From Erwinia aphidicola (GTDB taxonomy: Bacteria; Pseudomonadota; Gammaproteobacteria; Enterobacterales; Enterobacteriaceae), in assembly GCF_024169515.1 (NCBI RefSeq), contig NZ_JAMKCQ010000001.1, forward strand, positions 1,984,001-2,048,000: a DNA stretch of 64,000 nucleotides, written 5' to 3'. Shown piece after piece: positions 17,545-37,419 of this stretch; positions within the stretch are counted from its first letter, which is position 1, and every line of letters begins with the position of its first letter. The position numbers were made by a program, and so were the translations under genes. The notes beneath the pieces are model-generated. The model did no database searches and was not told the origin of the DNA. It worked only from the letters and a program-made list of their open reading frames with translations.

Positions 17545-17767
17545 GTGTTTGTCGCCTGCTAAAATACATACCCGTATTAACAGCACTCCCTCTCAAACTG
17601 CATATTTTTATTAGATAGCGATAATAGCTGTTTAATATCCCCCCAGATTACGACCGATAACTGCACAAAACTCGATGAATTCACCACTGTTTGCGGCGAT
17701 AAAATCCTCAACTCACCCCTGATGAATCGGGTACACTACCCGCAGTTTAATATTTAAAGGTTTTATT
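17545..17767. other. 5S-murB intergenic region
   Basis: About 220 bases, largely AT-rich, between the rrn terminator and murB. It should hold the murB promoter. TACACT near 17732 is a possible -10, but I see no convincing -35. No gene was recognised. Confidence 0.4.
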
Positions 17768-18805
17768 ATGTCCTGCCAGCAGCATTCATTAAAAACATGG
17801 AATACATTCAGCCTCGACGCCTGTGCCAACAAGATCAGCGTGGCAGAAAGTGCCGAGGCTCTTTGCCAGTTTTGGCAGCAGAGCACCAATCAAAATGAAC
17901 CGGTATTACTGCTGGGAGAAGGAAGCAACGTACTGTTTCTGGATGATTTCTCTGGGCAGGTCATCATTAACCGCATCAAAGGCATCCGCGTATCTGAAAC
18001 GGCTGATGCATGGTCTCTGCACGTGGGCGCGGGTGAGAACTGGCATCAGCTGGTTGAAACGTCTCTGGAGCAGGGACTCTCTGGTCTGGAAAATCTGGCA
18101 CTCATTCCGGGCTGTGCCGGTTCAGCGCCGATTCAAAATATCGGTGCTTATGGCGTCGAGCTGGATCGGGTCTGTGAATATGTGGATATCGTTAGCCTTG
18201 CCGACGGTGTACAGCAGCGTTTAACTGCCGCCGAGTGCCAGTTTGGCTACCGTGACAGCATATTTAAACATCAGTACCGCGACGGGTATGCCATTATCGC
18301 TGTCGGCCTGCGCCTGGCAAAAATCTGGCAGCCGGTGCTGAGCTATGGCGATCTGCGTACTCTCGACCCGCTAACGGTCACGCCGCGCGAAGTGTTTAAC
18401 GCCGTCTGCCAGATGCGCCGCAGTAAACTACCTGATCCAAAAGTGACGGGAAATGCCGGGAGTTTCTTCAAAAACCCACTGGTGAGCGCTGAAGTTGCCG
18501 CTAAGTTGCAAGCAGAGTATCCGCATATTCCGCACTATCCTCAGGTCAGTGGCGATGTGAAGTTGGCCGCCGGTTGGCTGATCGATCAGTGTGACTTAAA
18601 GGGTTTCCATATGGGGGGAGCGGCGGTGCATGCCCAGCAGGCGCTGGTGCTGATTAACGCCAACGAAGCGACGGGGCAGGACATCGTCAACCTTGCCCGG
18701 ACCATACGTCAGCGCGTGGCAGAGAAATTCAACGTCTGGCTGGAGCCTGAAGTGCGCTTTATCGCAGCACAAGGCGAAACAGATGCCTTAGAGGTTATTG
18801 CATGA
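17768..18805 (+). CDS. murB: UDP-N-acetylenolpyruvoylglucosamine reductase MurB
   Basis: A 345-residue FAD enzyme (E. coli 342) that reduces the enolpyruvyl ether to UDP-N-acetylmuramic acid in peptidoglycan precursor synthesis. The FAD-binding [11 protein letters not shown] and [15 protein letters not shown] motifs and the catalytic serine region [12 protein letters not shown] are present, with the C-terminal [11 protein letters not shown] carrying the active-site Glu. It overlaps birA by 4 bases (ATGA), so the pair is an operon as in E. coli. In K-12 the rRNA operon upstream of murB is rrnB, with tRNA-Glu; here it carries the Ile/Ala pair. Confidence 0.98.
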   Translation: MSCQQHSLKTWNTFSLDACANKISVAESAEALCQFWQQSTNQNEPVLLLGEGSNVLFLDDFSGQVIINRIKGIRVSETADAWSLHVGAGENWHQLVETSLEQGLSGLENLALIPGCAGSAPIQNIGAYGVELDRVCEYVDIVSLADGVQQRLTAAECQFGYRDSIFKHQYRDGYAIIAVGLRLAKIWQPVLSYGDLRTLDPLTVTPREVFNAVCQMRRSKLPDPKVTGNAGSFFKNPLVSAEVAAKLQAEYPHIPHYPQVSGDVKLAAGWLIDQCDLKGFHMGGAAVHAQQALVLINANEATGQDIVNLARTIRQRVAEKFNVWLEPEVRFIAAQGETDALEVIA

Positions 18806-19764
18806 AAGACAACACCGTACCGTTAACGCTGGTTGGTATTCTGGCAGACGGCGAGTTCCATTCTGGTGAGCAGCTGGGCGAGCAGCTGGGCATGAGCCGC
18901 GCGGCAATCAATAAGCATATTCAAACCCTGAAAGAGTGGGGCATTGATGTCTTCACCGTGACCGGCAAAGGCTATAGCCTGCCCTCGGCCATGCAGTTAT
19001 TGAATGAACAGGCCATTAATGCCCGGCTGGATAACGGGCGCCTGGCGGTCATCCCAGTGATTGATTCCACTAACCAGTATCTGCTCGATCGCATGGATAC
19101 GCTGCAATCTGGCGACGCCTGCGTAGCCGAATATCAGCAGGCTGGACGTGGTCGCCGAGGTCGTCAGTGGTTTTCACCCTTTGGCTCTAACCTCTATCTG
19201 TCTATGTACTGGCGTCTTGAACAGGGTCCGGCGGCTGCCATGGGGCTGAGCCTGGTGATTGGGATTGTGCTGGCGGAGGCGTTACAGGAGCAGGGCGCGC
19301 CCGATATTCGCGTGAAATGGCCGAATGATATCTATCTGGACGATCGTAAACTGGCCGGTATCCTCGTTGAATTGACGGGAAAAACGGGTGATGCTGCGCA
19401 GATCGTGATTGGCGCCGGAATTAACCTGGCCATGCGCGCACCCGCTGCAGACGTCATCAATCAGGGCTGGATCAACCTGCAGGAAGCCGGAGTAAACGTT
19501 GATCGTAACGCGCTCTCTGCGCTGATCGTCAATAAAATGCGCACCGCACTGGTCGAGTTTGAGCAGGAGGGGCTGGCACCGTTTATCGAGCGCTGGGCGC
19601 GGCTCGATAACTTTATTAACCGGCCGGTAAAACTGTTGATTGGCGATCGGGAAATATTCGGCATTGCCAGAGGTATTGACCAGCAGGGTGGCTTGATTCT
19701 GGAACAGGATGGCGTCAGAAAGTCCTGGGTTGGCGGGGAAATATCGCTGCGACCGCAGAGTTAA
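18802..19764 (+). CDS. birA: Biotin-protein ligase and bio repressor BirA
   Basis: A 320-residue bifunctional protein (E. coli 321). The N-terminal winged helix (about residues 1-60, [20 protein letters not shown]) represses the biotin operon when biotinyl-AMP is bound. The central catalytic domain activates biotin and attaches it to the carrier subunit of acetyl-CoA carboxylase; the ligase loop GRGRRGRQW and [19 protein letters not shown] are intact. The C-terminal SH3-like domain ends near GGEISLR. It starts inside the murB stop and ends at a bidirectional terminator shared with coaA. Confidence 0.98.
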   Translation: MKDNTVPLTLVGILADGEFHSGEQLGEQLGMSRAAINKHIQTLKEWGIDVFTVTGKGYSLPSAMQLLNEQAINARLDNGRLAVIPVIDSTNQYLLDRMDTLQSGDACVAEYQQAGRGRRGRQWFSPFGSNLYLSMYWRLEQGPAAAMGLSLVIGIVLAEALQEQGAPDIRVKWPNDIYLDDRKLAGILVELTGKTGDAAQIVIGAGINLAMRAPAADVINQGWINLQEAGVNVDRNALSALIVNKMRTALVEFEQEGLAPFIERWARLDNFINRPVKLLIGDREIFGIARGIDQQGGLILEQDGVRKSWVGGEISLRPQS

Positions 19765-19789
19765 AAAAAGGGCCTCAGGCCCTTTTTTT
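19763..19789. terminator. Bidirectional terminator between birA and coaA
   Basis: GGGCC / GGCCC with a TCA loop is flanked by seven A residues on one side and seven T on the other, so it can end both the birA and coaA transcripts. It overlaps the birA stop codon and meets the coaA stop codon. Confidence 0.9.
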
Positions 19790-20738
19790 ATTTGCGTAAT
19801 CTGACAAGGTCAACCGCATGACCGATGCTCTTGGTCATTATCAGGCTGGCACGCTCGCGCGTAGGCAGAATGTTTTCCTTCAGATTCAGGTAGTTGATCT
19901 CTTTCCACAGCTGGCTGGCGACACCTACCGCCTCGTCTTCAGGTAGCTGTGCATAGTGGTGGAAATAAGAGTCGGGATCGGTAAACGCGCCCTGACGGAA
20001 TTTCAGGAAACGATTGATATACCAATGCTCTAATAAATCTTCCGGCGCATCGACATAGATCGAGAAATCAACGAAGTCTGAAACAAATACGTGATGCGGA
20101 TCGTGGGGATAATCCATTCCACTCTGCAATACATTCAAACCTTCCAGAATCAAAATATCCGGCTGCTTAACGACTTTATCCCCATCCGGAATCACATCAT
20201 AAATCAGATGCGAATAGACCGGCGCAGTGACCTGTGCAGCACCAGATTTCAGGTCGGAAACAAAGTTCACCAGGCGGTGCATGTCATAAGAGAGGGGAAA
20301 GCCCTTTTTCTTCATCAGGCCGCGCTCTTTCAGCACCGCATTCGGATGGAGAAAACCATCAGTGGTGATCAATTCGACCCGACGATGCTCCGGCCAGCGG
20401 CTGAGTAAAGCCTGCAGCACGCGCGCTGTCGTGCTTTTCCCGACCGCGACGCTGCCTGCAATGCTGATGATATAAGGGATCTTCTGTCCTTTGGTGCCGA
20501 GGAACTGCTCCAGCACCGTCTGACGACGCGAATTTGAACTGATATAGAAATTCAACAGACGAGACAAAGGCAGATAAATCTCCGCCACTTCTTCCATGGA
20601 GAGATCTTCGTTAATGCCTTTCAGACGGGCAATCTCGTCTTCAGAAAGGGTCATTGGCACCGAATCACGCAGCGCAGCCCACTGGGAGCGATTGAACTGG
20701 AGGTAAGGCGTAGTTAACAAGGAATCTTTTTTGCTCAT
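19788..20738 (-). CDS. coaA: Pantothenate kinase (type I) CoaA
   Basis: A 316-residue kinase, the same length as in E. coli, that phosphorylates pantothenate in the first committed step of CoA synthesis and is feedback-inhibited by CoA. The P-loop GSVAVGKST and the segment [19 protein letters not shown] are intact, as is [14 protein letters not shown]. The start at 20738 ([15 protein letters not shown]) aligns with E. coli; the 23 upstream in-frame codons have no conserved content. It converges on birA, with its own promoter in the region upstream. Confidence 0.97.
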   Translation of the reverse strand: MSKKDSLLTTPYLQFNRSQWAALRDSVPMTLSEDEIARLKGINEDLSMEEVAEIYLPLSRLLNFYISSNSRRQTVLEQFLGTKGQKIPYIISIAGSVAVGKSTTARVLQALLSRWPEHRRVELITTDGFLHPNAVLKERGLMKKKGFPLSYDMHRLVNFVSDLKSGAAQVTAPVYSHLIYDVIPDGDKVVKQPDILILEGLNVLQSGMDYPHDPHHVFVSDFVDFSIYVDAPEDLLEHWYINRFLKFRQGAFTDPDSYFHHYAQLPEDEAVGVASQLWKEINYLNLKENILPTRERASLIMTKSIGHAVDLVRLRK

Positions 20739-21180
20739 ATGCGTGCTTCTGCCAGCAATTAATGCCCTTCGATAGGTTCGCCTGTTAATCACAGTGAATG
20801 GCACCACTGCCAGGCTGGCGTACTAAGGGAAATTTCATCAAACAATGGGCGGAGGGTATCACCAGACGGGGATGAATAAGAAGGAAAAAAGATGCTCAGC
20901 GGATGCAAACGTAACCGTACCCGCATTAATGATAATTTTAGCTGGCAATTGCAGGGGCAATGCGCACAGGGCCGCACAGAACAAAAATAAACCAACGGTT
21001 GGCAAATCACATGCTGCCGGCGCAATTTCCTGCGAAAAGTTTTATCGCAGAGAACACTCTGTGGTGAGGTGATAAACGTCAGAACTGATGTTTCTTTAAA
21101 CGAAATGACTGTGCAACAGCGCCATTTTGAGTAGAATTGCACAAATAGTAAGCGTAAGAACATTTATCGCAATTTTTTTG
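20739..21180. other. coaA-thrU intergenic region
   Basis: About 440 bases between divergent coaA and the tRNA-tufB operon with no recognisable gene. Short reading frames here have no ribosome-binding site or family resemblance. The AT-rich part close to the thrU promoter (21080-21180) is where Fis sites and an UP element occur in E. coli thrU(tufB). The part next to coaA should carry the coaA promoter; I cannot place its boxes with confidence. Confidence 0.5.
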
Positions 21181-21209
21181 TTGCATACTGCGCCCGGTCT
21201 TCCTAGAAT
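21181..21209 (+). promoter_or_regulatory. thrU-tufB operon promoter
   Basis: TTGCAT (21181-21186) and TAGAAT (21204-21209) are 17 bases apart. The GC-rich discriminator GCGCACCAC that follows resembles that of rrn P1, as expected for a stringently controlled stable-RNA promoter. An A/T-rich tract lies directly upstream of the -35. Confidence 0.85.
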
Positions 21210-21223
21210 GCGCACCACTTGAT

Positions 21224-21299
<76 letters not shown>

Positions 21300-21319
21300 T
21301 CAAGTAACGAAATACCCCA

Positions 21320-21404
<85 letters not shown>

Positions 21405-21616
21405 TTTCGACCCAGCTTTCAGGGGTTGAGACCAGAAGAGAGAATCATCACTCGACTGGGAAGATGGCTTCCTCCAAAAGGTTGTTCATCAAGATTTCCG
21501 ACTGAGCTCAAGCACAGTCAAAGTCAGCAAGCTAATGCGGGTTGACTGGAGCAACGAAGAGGGCATCTTCTTAGTTGTTCAAGCTACAGACAGAACAGGT
21601 AGCCGAGTTCCAGGAT
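21405..21616 (+). other. Spacer between tyrU and glyT
   Basis: A 212-base transcribed spacer that is long for a tRNA cluster. It holds no tRNA and no protein gene with a start signal. Two segments about 90 bases apart look related: GACTGG at 21454 and 21544, and GTTGTTCA at 21481 and 21574. This may be a decayed direct repeat. Confidence 0.4.
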
Positions 21617-21691
<75 letters not shown>

Positions 21692-21697
21692 AGCCGT

Positions 21698-21773
21698 GCT
21701 GATATGGCTCAGTTGGTAGAGCGCACCCTTGGTAAGGGTGAGGTCCCCAGTTCGACTCTGGGTATCAGCACCA
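21698..21773 (+). tRNA. thrT: tRNA-Thr (GGT)
   Basis: 76 nt with encoded CCA, anticodon GGT at 21731-21733. It starts 6 bases after glyT, and tufB follows 125 bases downstream. Confidence 0.98.
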
Positions 21774-21862
21774 CTTTCAAAATCTCCCTCCCTGCTTCTT
21801 TTCTCTGTACATTAAATTCAAAAAAATTCAACAATTCAGGCGATGCCTGGTTGATGTGGTGA

Positions 21863-23083
<1,221 letters not shown>

Positions 23084-23114
23084 TCGCTGATAATATTTGA
23101 CGCAATGCACATGG

Positions 23115-23140
23115 AAAGGGCATCATTTGATGCCCTTTTT
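23115..23140 (+). terminator. Terminator after tufB
   Basis: AAAGGGCATCA and TGATGCCCTTT form an 11-bp perfect stem with a TT loop, ending in five T residues. It closes the tRNA-tufB operon 31 bases after the stop. Confidence 0.92.
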
Positions 23141-23352
23141 GCACGCTGTAACATAGAACCTGACTCATCAGTGATTTTTTCGACCATAATCATTGCTGAG
23201 GCAGGCTCTGTAGCACGGCGTTAAGCCAATAGTTTTCAAGCTACGGCTTGGGATTAAAGGATATGCCGAGTTAAGCCTAACAGCATTATTCGGTTCGGTT
23301 GCCTCGTCTTTCGGGGCAAAAGTGTTTCTGATTTATTGTGGCAGGTTGGTTT

Positions 23353-23736
23353 ATGAGTGCTAATACCGAAGCTCAAGGAAGCGGGCGCGGCCTGGAAACG
23401 ATGAAGTGGTTAGGTGTAGCCGTCCTTCTGGCCGTGGCTATCGCCGGCAACTACTACTATCGTGAAGTAACATTACCTCTGCGTGCCCTGGCTGTCGTTG
23501 TTCTGATGGCTGCAGCAGCTGGCATTGCCCTGCTGACCACCAAAGGTAAAGCAACGTTGGCTTTCGCCCGTGAAGCGCGCACTGAAGTTCGTAAGGTCAT
23601 CTGGCCTACTCGTCAGGAAACGTTGCACACCACGTTAATCGTTGCCGCGGTCACTGCCGTGATGTCACTGATTTTGTGGGGACTGGATGGAATTCTGGTT
23701 CGTCTGGTATCGTTTATCACTGGCCTGAGGTTCTGA
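23353..23736 (+). CDS. secE: Protein translocase subunit SecE
   Basis: A 127-residue inner-membrane protein, the same length as E. coli SecE, that clamps SecY in the SecYEG protein-conducting channel. Three transmembrane segments are seen, near residues 19-36, 45-63 and 93-113. The conserved cytoplasmic helix [20 protein letters not shown] before the third segment is intact. ATG 23353 ([11 protein letters not shown]) matches E. coli exactly; a GTG five codons earlier is not needed. nusG follows one base after the stop codon, so the two are surely co-translated. Confidence 0.97.
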   Translation: MSANTEAQGSGRGLETMKWLGVAVLLAVAIAGNYYYREVTLPLRALAVVVLMAAAAGIALLTTKGKATLAFAREARTEVRKVIWPTRQETLHTTLIVAAVTAVMSLILWGLDGILVRLVSFITGLRF

Positions 23737-23737
23737 G

Positions 23738-24283
23738 ATGTCTGAAGCTCCAAAGAAGCGCTGGTACGTCGTTCAGGCGTTTTCCGGTTTTGAAGGCCGT
23801 GTAGCACAATCGCTGCGCGAGCATATCAAGTTACATAACATGGAAGAGCTGTTTGGCGATGTCATGGTTCCGACTGAAGAAGTGGTTGAGATCCGTGGTG
23901 GCCAGCGTCGCAAGAGCGAGCGTAAGTTCTTCCCAGGCTACGTGCTGGTACAGATGGTAATGAACGATGCAAGCTGGCACCTGGTGCGCAGCGTGCCGCG
24001 TGTCATGGGCTTCATCGGTGGTACGTCTGACCGTCCGGCACCGATCAGCGACAAAGAAGTTGACGCGATTATGAACCGCCTGCAGCAGGTGGGTGATAAG
24101 CCACGTCCGAAAACCATGTTTGAGCCAGGTGAAATGGTGCGCGTGAGCGATGGTCCATTTGCTGACTTCAACGGCGTGGTCGAAGAAGTTGACTACGAGA
24201 AAAGCCGCCTGAAAGTGTCTGTTTCCATCTTTGGCCGTGCAACACCGGTTGAACTGGACTTCGGCCAGGTCGAGAAAGGCTGA
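23738..24283 (+). CDS. nusG: Transcription termination/antitermination factor NusG
   Basis: A 181-residue elongation factor, the same length as in E. coli. The N-terminal NGN domain binds the beta' clamp of RNA polymerase ([20 protein letters not shown]), and the C-terminal KOW domain ([23 protein letters not shown]) contacts Rho or ribosomal protein S10. It sits in secE-nusG directly upstream of the ribosomal protein cluster. RfaH, its operon-specific paralogue, is encoded at 1003-1491 in this same window. Confidence 0.98.
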   Translation: MSEAPKKRWYVVQAFSGFEGRVAQSLREHIKLHNMEELFGDVMVPTEEVVEIRGGQRRKSERKFFPGYVLVQMVMNDASWHLVRSVPRVMGFIGGTSDRPAPISDKEVDAIMNRLQQVGDKPRPKTMFEPGEMVRVSDGPFADFNGVVEEVDYEKSRLKVSVSIFGRATPVELDFGQVEKG

Positions 24284-24315
24284 TAAAAAAGTAACCGATC
24301 GCCTGCATCAGGTGG

Positions 24316-24344
24316 TTGCGAGAGGCGCGAAATTGCACTATAAT
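24316..24344 (+). promoter_or_regulatory. Promoter of rplK (PL11-type)
   Basis: TTGCGA (24316-24321) and TATAAT (24339-24344) are 17 bases apart, about 100 bases upstream of rplK. The -10 lies inside the hairpin that ends secE-nusG. This corresponds to the known L11 promoter position. Confidence 0.8.
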
Positions 24345-24362
24345 TTCGCGCCTTTTGTTTTT
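24324..24362 (+). terminator. Terminator after nusG, overlapping the rplK promoter
   Basis: GGCGCGAAATT (24324-24334) and AATTTCGCGCC (24342-24352) form an 11-bp perfect stem with a 7-base loop, then TTTTGTTTTT. It lies 40 bases past the nusG stop. The loop and 3' arm include the -10 element of the next promoter. Confidence 0.85.
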
Positions 24363-24393
24363 ATGCGCTGCTAAAAGCGTGTGAAAAATTTAA

Positions 24394-25578
<1,185 letters not shown>

Positions 25579-25583
25579 TCAGC

Positions 25584-25612
25584 TTTACGCGGGCGAAATT
25601 TTCATCTAGAAT
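25584..25612 (+). promoter_or_regulatory. Promoter of rplJL-rpoBC (PL10-type)
   Basis: TTTACG (25584-25589) and TAGAAT (25607-25612) are 17 bases apart, directly after the rplA stop. This is the place of the main promoter of the L10 operon in E. coli. The boxes sit between inverted CGGGCG/CGCCCG segments. Confidence 0.75.
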
Positions 25613-25649
25613 CTTACGCCCGTTGTTCTGTAAATATACAGAACCCGAA

Positions 25650-25830
25650 TTTTTAGGTTGGAGCCAGGCCTATCCTGGCCTCCGTCCAAGACCGCAGGTG
25701 TTTCGTAAGAAACTTAATCTCCTGCGTAGACGGTGACAGAGCCAAAAGAATATTTTTATAGTCTTTGCTGGATTCTGCTCACCGTGTTTTAGCGCCTGTC
25801 CGTGGTAACGCGGTTCAGGTGAAGTGAGTT
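25650..25830 (+). promoter_or_regulatory. L10 ribosomal protein leader
   Basis: The transcribed leader contains the conserved L10 leader hallmarks: the stem around GGAGCCAGGCCTATCCTGG, the segment GACCGCAGGTGTTTCGTAAG, and TTTGCTGGATTCTGC. In E. coli the L10(L12)4 complex binds here to repress translation of rplJL. Boundaries are approximate. A second GC-rich hairpin (CCGGGG / CCCCGG) at about 25829-25850 precedes the rplJ ribosome-binding site. Confidence 0.85.
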
Positions 25831-25874
25831 CCGGGGAAATCCATCCCCGGCCAAAAATCCAGGAGCACAAGCTA

Positions 25875-26378
25875 ATGGCCTTAAATCTTCAAGACAAACA
25901 AGCGATTGTTGCTGAAGTCAGCGAAGTAGCCAAAGGCGCGCTGTCTGCGGTAGTTGCGGATTCTCGTGGCGTTACCGTAGACAAAATGACCGAACTGCGT
26001 AAAGCAGGACGTGCAGCTGGCGTATACATGCGTGTTGTTCGTAACACCCTGCTGCGCCGCGTCGTTGAAGGTACTCAGTTTGAGTGCCTGAAAGACACGT
26101 TCACCGGTCCTACCTTGATTGCATACTCTATGGAACACCCGGGCGCTGCTGCTCGTCTGTTCAAAGAGTTCGCGAAAGCGAATGCAAAATTTGAGGTTAA
26201 AGCTGCGGCCTTTGAAGGCGAGCTGATCAGTGCGGCTCAGATCGACCGCCTGGCAACTCTGCCAACTTACGATGAAGCAATCGCACGCCTGATGGCAACC
26301 ATGAAAGAAGCCTCTGCTGGCAAACTGGTTCGCACTCTGGCTGCTGTACGCGATCAGAAAGAAGCAACTGCTGCTTAA
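25875..26378 (+). CDS. rplJ: Ribosomal protein uL10
   Basis: A 167-residue protein (E. coli 165) that anchors the L7/L12 stalk to 23S rRNA. The start at 25875 ([20 protein letters not shown]) matches E. coli and follows CCAGGAG; longer in-frame upstream codons belong to the leader. The C-terminal helix [27 protein letters not shown] binds the L12 dimers. Two extra C-terminal residues (TAA as protein letters) extend it past K-12. It is autoregulated through the leader, and rplL follows after 73 bases. Confidence 0.98.
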   Translation: MALNLQDKQAIVAEVSEVAKGALSAVVADSRGVTVDKMTELRKAGRAAGVYMRVVRNTLLRRVVEGTQFECLKDTFTGPTLIAYSMEHPGAAARLFKEFAKANAKFEVKAAAFEGELISAAQIDRLATLPTYDEAIARLMATMKEASAGKLVRTLAAVRDQKEATAA

Positions 26379-26442
26379 TAGCTGCACTGCTCTTCTTATC
26401 CGTATATTTGCTAACGTACAAAAAATTACTTTCTGAATTTAG

Positions 26443-26817
<375 letters not shown>

Positions 26818-26870
26818 GCCAACCTTTCAGGTTGCAGCTTGATTAATCCTTCGGGGTGATTCAGGCTGAT

Positions 26871-26901
26871 GGCTGGTGACTTTTTGGTCACCAGCCTTTT
26901 T
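26871..26901 (+). terminator. Attenuator between rplL and rpoB
   Basis: GGCTGGTGAC and GTCACCAGCC form a 10-bp perfect stem with a 6-base loop, followed by five T residues. It lies 53 bases after rplL. In E. coli the equivalent site lets only a fraction of transcripts reach rpoBC. The remaining 250 bases to rpoB contain no gene; CTGTCC/GGACAG near 27102-27122 may form an RNase III-type stem. Confidence 0.9.
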
Positions 26902-27155
26902 GCGCTCTACAGCGTCAATGACATTTCACACTGTTTAGTCATTGATTAGCTTAATATCTTTCTCTATCGACGACTTAATATACTGCCACCCTGCATGGGC
27001 TCCCTGTCCAGAACGGCAATGAAATGATTTGAGCGTGATAGAAAGAGGTATTACAGAAGGCGATCTGCTTTCTGCACAATACAAAACAGCGTTGCATGAA
27101 CTGTCCCCCCTGGACGGACAGAGAGGTTCTACTTTTCAGCGAGCTGAGGAACCCT

Positions 27156-31184
<4,029 letters not shown>

Positions 31185-31266
31185 GCACTCGAATTTGTAC
31201 TGGTTACAGGGCGCCCGGGTCACTCCAGGCGTCCCTGAGAAGTCTCACTCCGACGGGAGCTAATCC

Positions 31267-35490
<4,224 letters not shown>

Positions 35491-35513
35491 TCGTCAATCG
35501 CTTATGGCATAGT

Positions 35514-35542
35514 AAAACCCCGCTCCGGCGGGGTTTTTTTTG
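35514..35542 (+). terminator. Terminator after rpoC
   Basis: AAAACCCCGC and GCGGGGTTTT form a 10-bp perfect stem with loop TCCG, followed by a run of T residues reaching 35541. It closes rplJL-rpoBC. Confidence 0.95.
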
Positions 35543-35570
35543 GCCTAAGGAAAAGTGACAGGGAGAAATG

Positions 35571-36638
35571 ATGCAAAGCAAAAGGGGTTTCGTGGCGCTG
35601 GCGCTGCTGGTATTTAGCGCGGGGATTCAGGCACAAGAGTGGGTGAATGCGCCGGTACAAAAGGTGTTTAAAAACTGGCAGGTGACCTGCAACAATCTTA
35701 ACGACTGCGACGTGCGCAATATGGACGAGGGCCTGCGCATCATTATCACGCGCGAGGCGGGCGTCAACGGTAAAGCCTCTCTGGCTTTCCAGGCTTTTGG
35801 CGAGCAAAAACCCGAAGGGATCTGGCTGGACGGCAAGCCCTGGCACTCCGATATTCCCATCACGGCGGCGGGTGAAAACGGCGATTTTGGCGGCGGCGGG
35901 ACCGACAAACTGAGTGACATTCAGCAGTGGGTGCAGGCCAGTAAAAACGCGCTGGAAGTCTCTGTAACCGCTGATTCTGAACAGGGTGCGGCTTCACTGA
36001 GCGGATTAAACGCCGCGCTGCTGCTGGTGGACGACCGCCAGGGCCGGCTCAATAATCAGACCGCCTTACTGAAGGTCGGCAACAATGAGCCGGATTTAGT
36101 GCCGGCGCGCCCCGATGGCCCGGCATTGAATTTTTCGCCGCCAGCAGTGATGCCGTTAACCAATGAGGCCGCGCTGATTGATGGTGCTATCGCCGCGAAC
36201 GGCAAGCTGTTGGCAGACCAGTACTGCGATCAGGATCAAGAGACGCGCGCACGCAGTCATGCGCAGCCGCTTAACGATCGTCAGGCGCTGGTTTTGGTCA
36301 ACTGCGGCCTGGGCGCCTATCAATCTTCCAGCCTGCTGTTCATCAGCGCGCGCGCTAACCCGCAGGATGCAAAACAGCTGACCCTGCCGTTACCGCTCAA
36401 AGATGAGCAGGGTCAAGCGCAGATAGAGAGTATGTTTACTGAAGCAGATTATGACCCTAAAACCGGTGAGCTGTTCTTCTCCGGTCGTGGTCGTGGTATC
36501 GCTGACTGTGGTGAAAGTGGCGGCTGGAAATATGACGGCAAAACCTTCCATCTGACCCACTATAATAGCCAGCCCAGCTGTAACGGCGGAGAGCCGGGTG
36601 ACTGGCCGTCGGTCTGGAGCAGCGCCGCGGCGAAATAA
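35571..36638 (+). CDS. Exported DUF1176 domain protein
   Basis: A 355-residue protein with an N-terminal signal peptide (MQSKRGFVALALLVFSAGIQA, likely cut before QEW), so probably periplasmic. The body fits the DUF1176 family: VFKNWQVTCNNLNDCDVRN near the start, paired cysteines (CNNLNDC, later CDQD, NCGLG, CGESGG, SCNGG) and the C-terminal GRGRGIADCGESGGWKYDG. The function of the family is unknown to me. Two ATGs lie back to back at 35568 and 35571; the second has better spacing from GGGAG. It starts only about 30 bases after the rpoC terminator, and K-12 does not carry it at this site. Confidence 0.85.
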   Translation: MQSKRGFVALALLVFSAGIQAQEWVNAPVQKVFKNWQVTCNNLNDCDVRNMDEGLRIIITREAGVNGKASLAFQAFGEQKPEGIWLDGKPWHSDIPITAAGENGDFGGGGTDKLSDIQQWVQASKNALEVSVTADSEQGAASLSGLNAALLLVDDRQGRLNNQTALLKVGNNEPDLVPARPDGPALNFSPPAVMPLTNEAALIDGAIAANGKLLADQYCDQDQETRARSHAQPLNDRQALVLVNCGLGAYQSSSLLFISARANPQDAKQLTLPLPLKDEQGQAQIESMFTEADYDPKTGELFFSGRGRGIADCGESGGWKYDGKTFHLTHYNSQPSCNGGEPGDWPSVWSSAAAK

Positions 36639-36740
36639 GTGCCCGGCAGTTTGTAGGAAATTTCACATATTTAGCCGCGAATTGGTGAGCTGCTGGCGTG
36701 GCTGCTATCTTCAGCGGGAATCTCACTATAAGGAAATCCT

Positions 36741-37160
36741 ATGAAAGTCATGAAAGCTGTTTTGCTGGCAAGCCTTGCCGCCTGTTCATTACCGGCATTA
36801 GCCGCAGGTGAAGGCGTAAAGAATCCGCTGAGCGTGCACGTACTGAATTTGCAGACCGGCGTGCCGACGGCTGGCGTCACGGTTGAGCTGGAGCAGCAGC
36901 AGCAGCAGGGGTGGGTCAAACTGGCGTCTGGCGTAACCGATAAGAATGGCCGTATTGCTGCGCTTTACCCGGAAGGAAAAAGCATGGCAGAGGGTGATTA
37001 CAAAGTGGTATTCAAAACCGGTGACTACTATAAGCAGCACAGTCAGCCCACCTTCTTCCCGGAGATCCCGGTGATCTTCCACGTGGAGAAAAGCGGTGAG
37101 CACTATCATATCCCGCTGCTGCTCAGTCAGTATGGCTACTCGACTTATCGCGGCAATTAA
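36741..37160 (+). CDS. hiuH: 5-hydroxyisourate hydrolase (transthyretin-like), periplasmic
   Basis: A 139-residue transthyretin-related protein with a signal peptide (MKVMKAVLLASLAACSLPALA). HiuH hydrolyses 5-hydroxyisourate, the first product of urate oxidation. Family motifs are LSVHVLNLQTGVPTAGVTVEL, TDKNGRIAALYPEG, GDYKVVFKTGDYY, FFPEIPVIFHV and EHYHIPLLLSQYGYSTYRGN. The C-terminal signature is YRGN rather than the common YRGS. E. coli has a comparable exported HiuH, at another locus. No urate oxidase or OHCU decarboxylase gene is near, so the physiological substrate here is unclear. ATG 36741 follows AAGGA. Confidence 0.93.
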   Translation: MKVMKAVLLASLAACSLPALAAGEGVKNPLSVHVLNLQTGVPTAGVTVELEQQQQQGWVKLASGVTDKNGRIAALYPEGKSMAEGDYKVVFKTGDYYKQHSQPTFFPEIPVIFHVEKSGEHYHIPLLLSQYGYSTYRGN

Positions 37161-37162
37161 AT

Positions 37163-37200
37163 AAAAAAAGGGCAACGGAGCCAGGACTGCTCCGTTGCCC
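37163..37200 (-). terminator. Terminator between hiuH and the DUF1127 gene
   Basis: GGGCAACGGAGC and GCTCCGTTGCCC form a 12-bp perfect stem with a 7-base loop. On the reverse strand the stem is followed by TTTTTTT (complement of 37163-37169), so it ends the leftward DUF1127 transcript; it may also stop hiuH transcription. Confidence 0.85.
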
Positions 37201-37230
37201 GGGGTGCGAACGTTCACCCAAGCCACATCA

Positions 37231-37419
37231 CTATAAACGTCGGACATCCTCGCAGGTCAGCCCGATATCTTTCAGCTGCGCAGCGCTCAGCCTTGATAAA
37301 ATCTGTCGGGTGCAGGCGCGCAGTCGGCGTGCCTGCCAGCGTCGATAAGGCACAATAAAGATCGCTTTAATCAGTGCCCAGCTAAAAGGTTTCACTGCTC
37401 TGTTTGCTTCAAACTCCAT
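37231..37419 (-). CDS. yjiS: Small DUF1127 family protein (YjiS-like)
   Basis: A 62-residue basic protein ending in the DUF1127 hallmark RLSAAQLKDIGLTCEDVRRL. The N-terminus MEFEANRAVKPF resembles E. coli YjiS (MEFHENRAKQPF). DUF1127 proteins are short Arg-rich factors; some relatives in other bacteria take part in RNA-linked regulation, but the role of this one is unknown. It is divergent from the yjiR-like gene, an arrangement also seen in E. coli, although at a different chromosomal site. ATG 37419 follows GAGGCAAT. Confidence 0.85.
   Translation of the reverse strand: MEFEANRAVKPFSWALIKAIFIVPYRRWQARRLRACTRQILSRLSAAQLKDIGLTCEDVRRL

Noticed and set aside
17264..17614. Open frames across the 23S-5S spacer and 5S gene, in both operons
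   Set aside because: The sequence is rRNA precursor spacer plus 5S. The frame runs through the 5S gene and the terminator.
20845..21163. Small frames between coaA and thrU
   Set aside because: There is no ribosome-binding site, no recognisable motif, and the interval fits a divergent promoter region.
23200..23345. A small RNA or riboswitch before secE (hairpin GCCTCG/CGGGGC)
   Set aside because: It is a single short hairpin without a T-run or known aptamer signature, too little to support a call.
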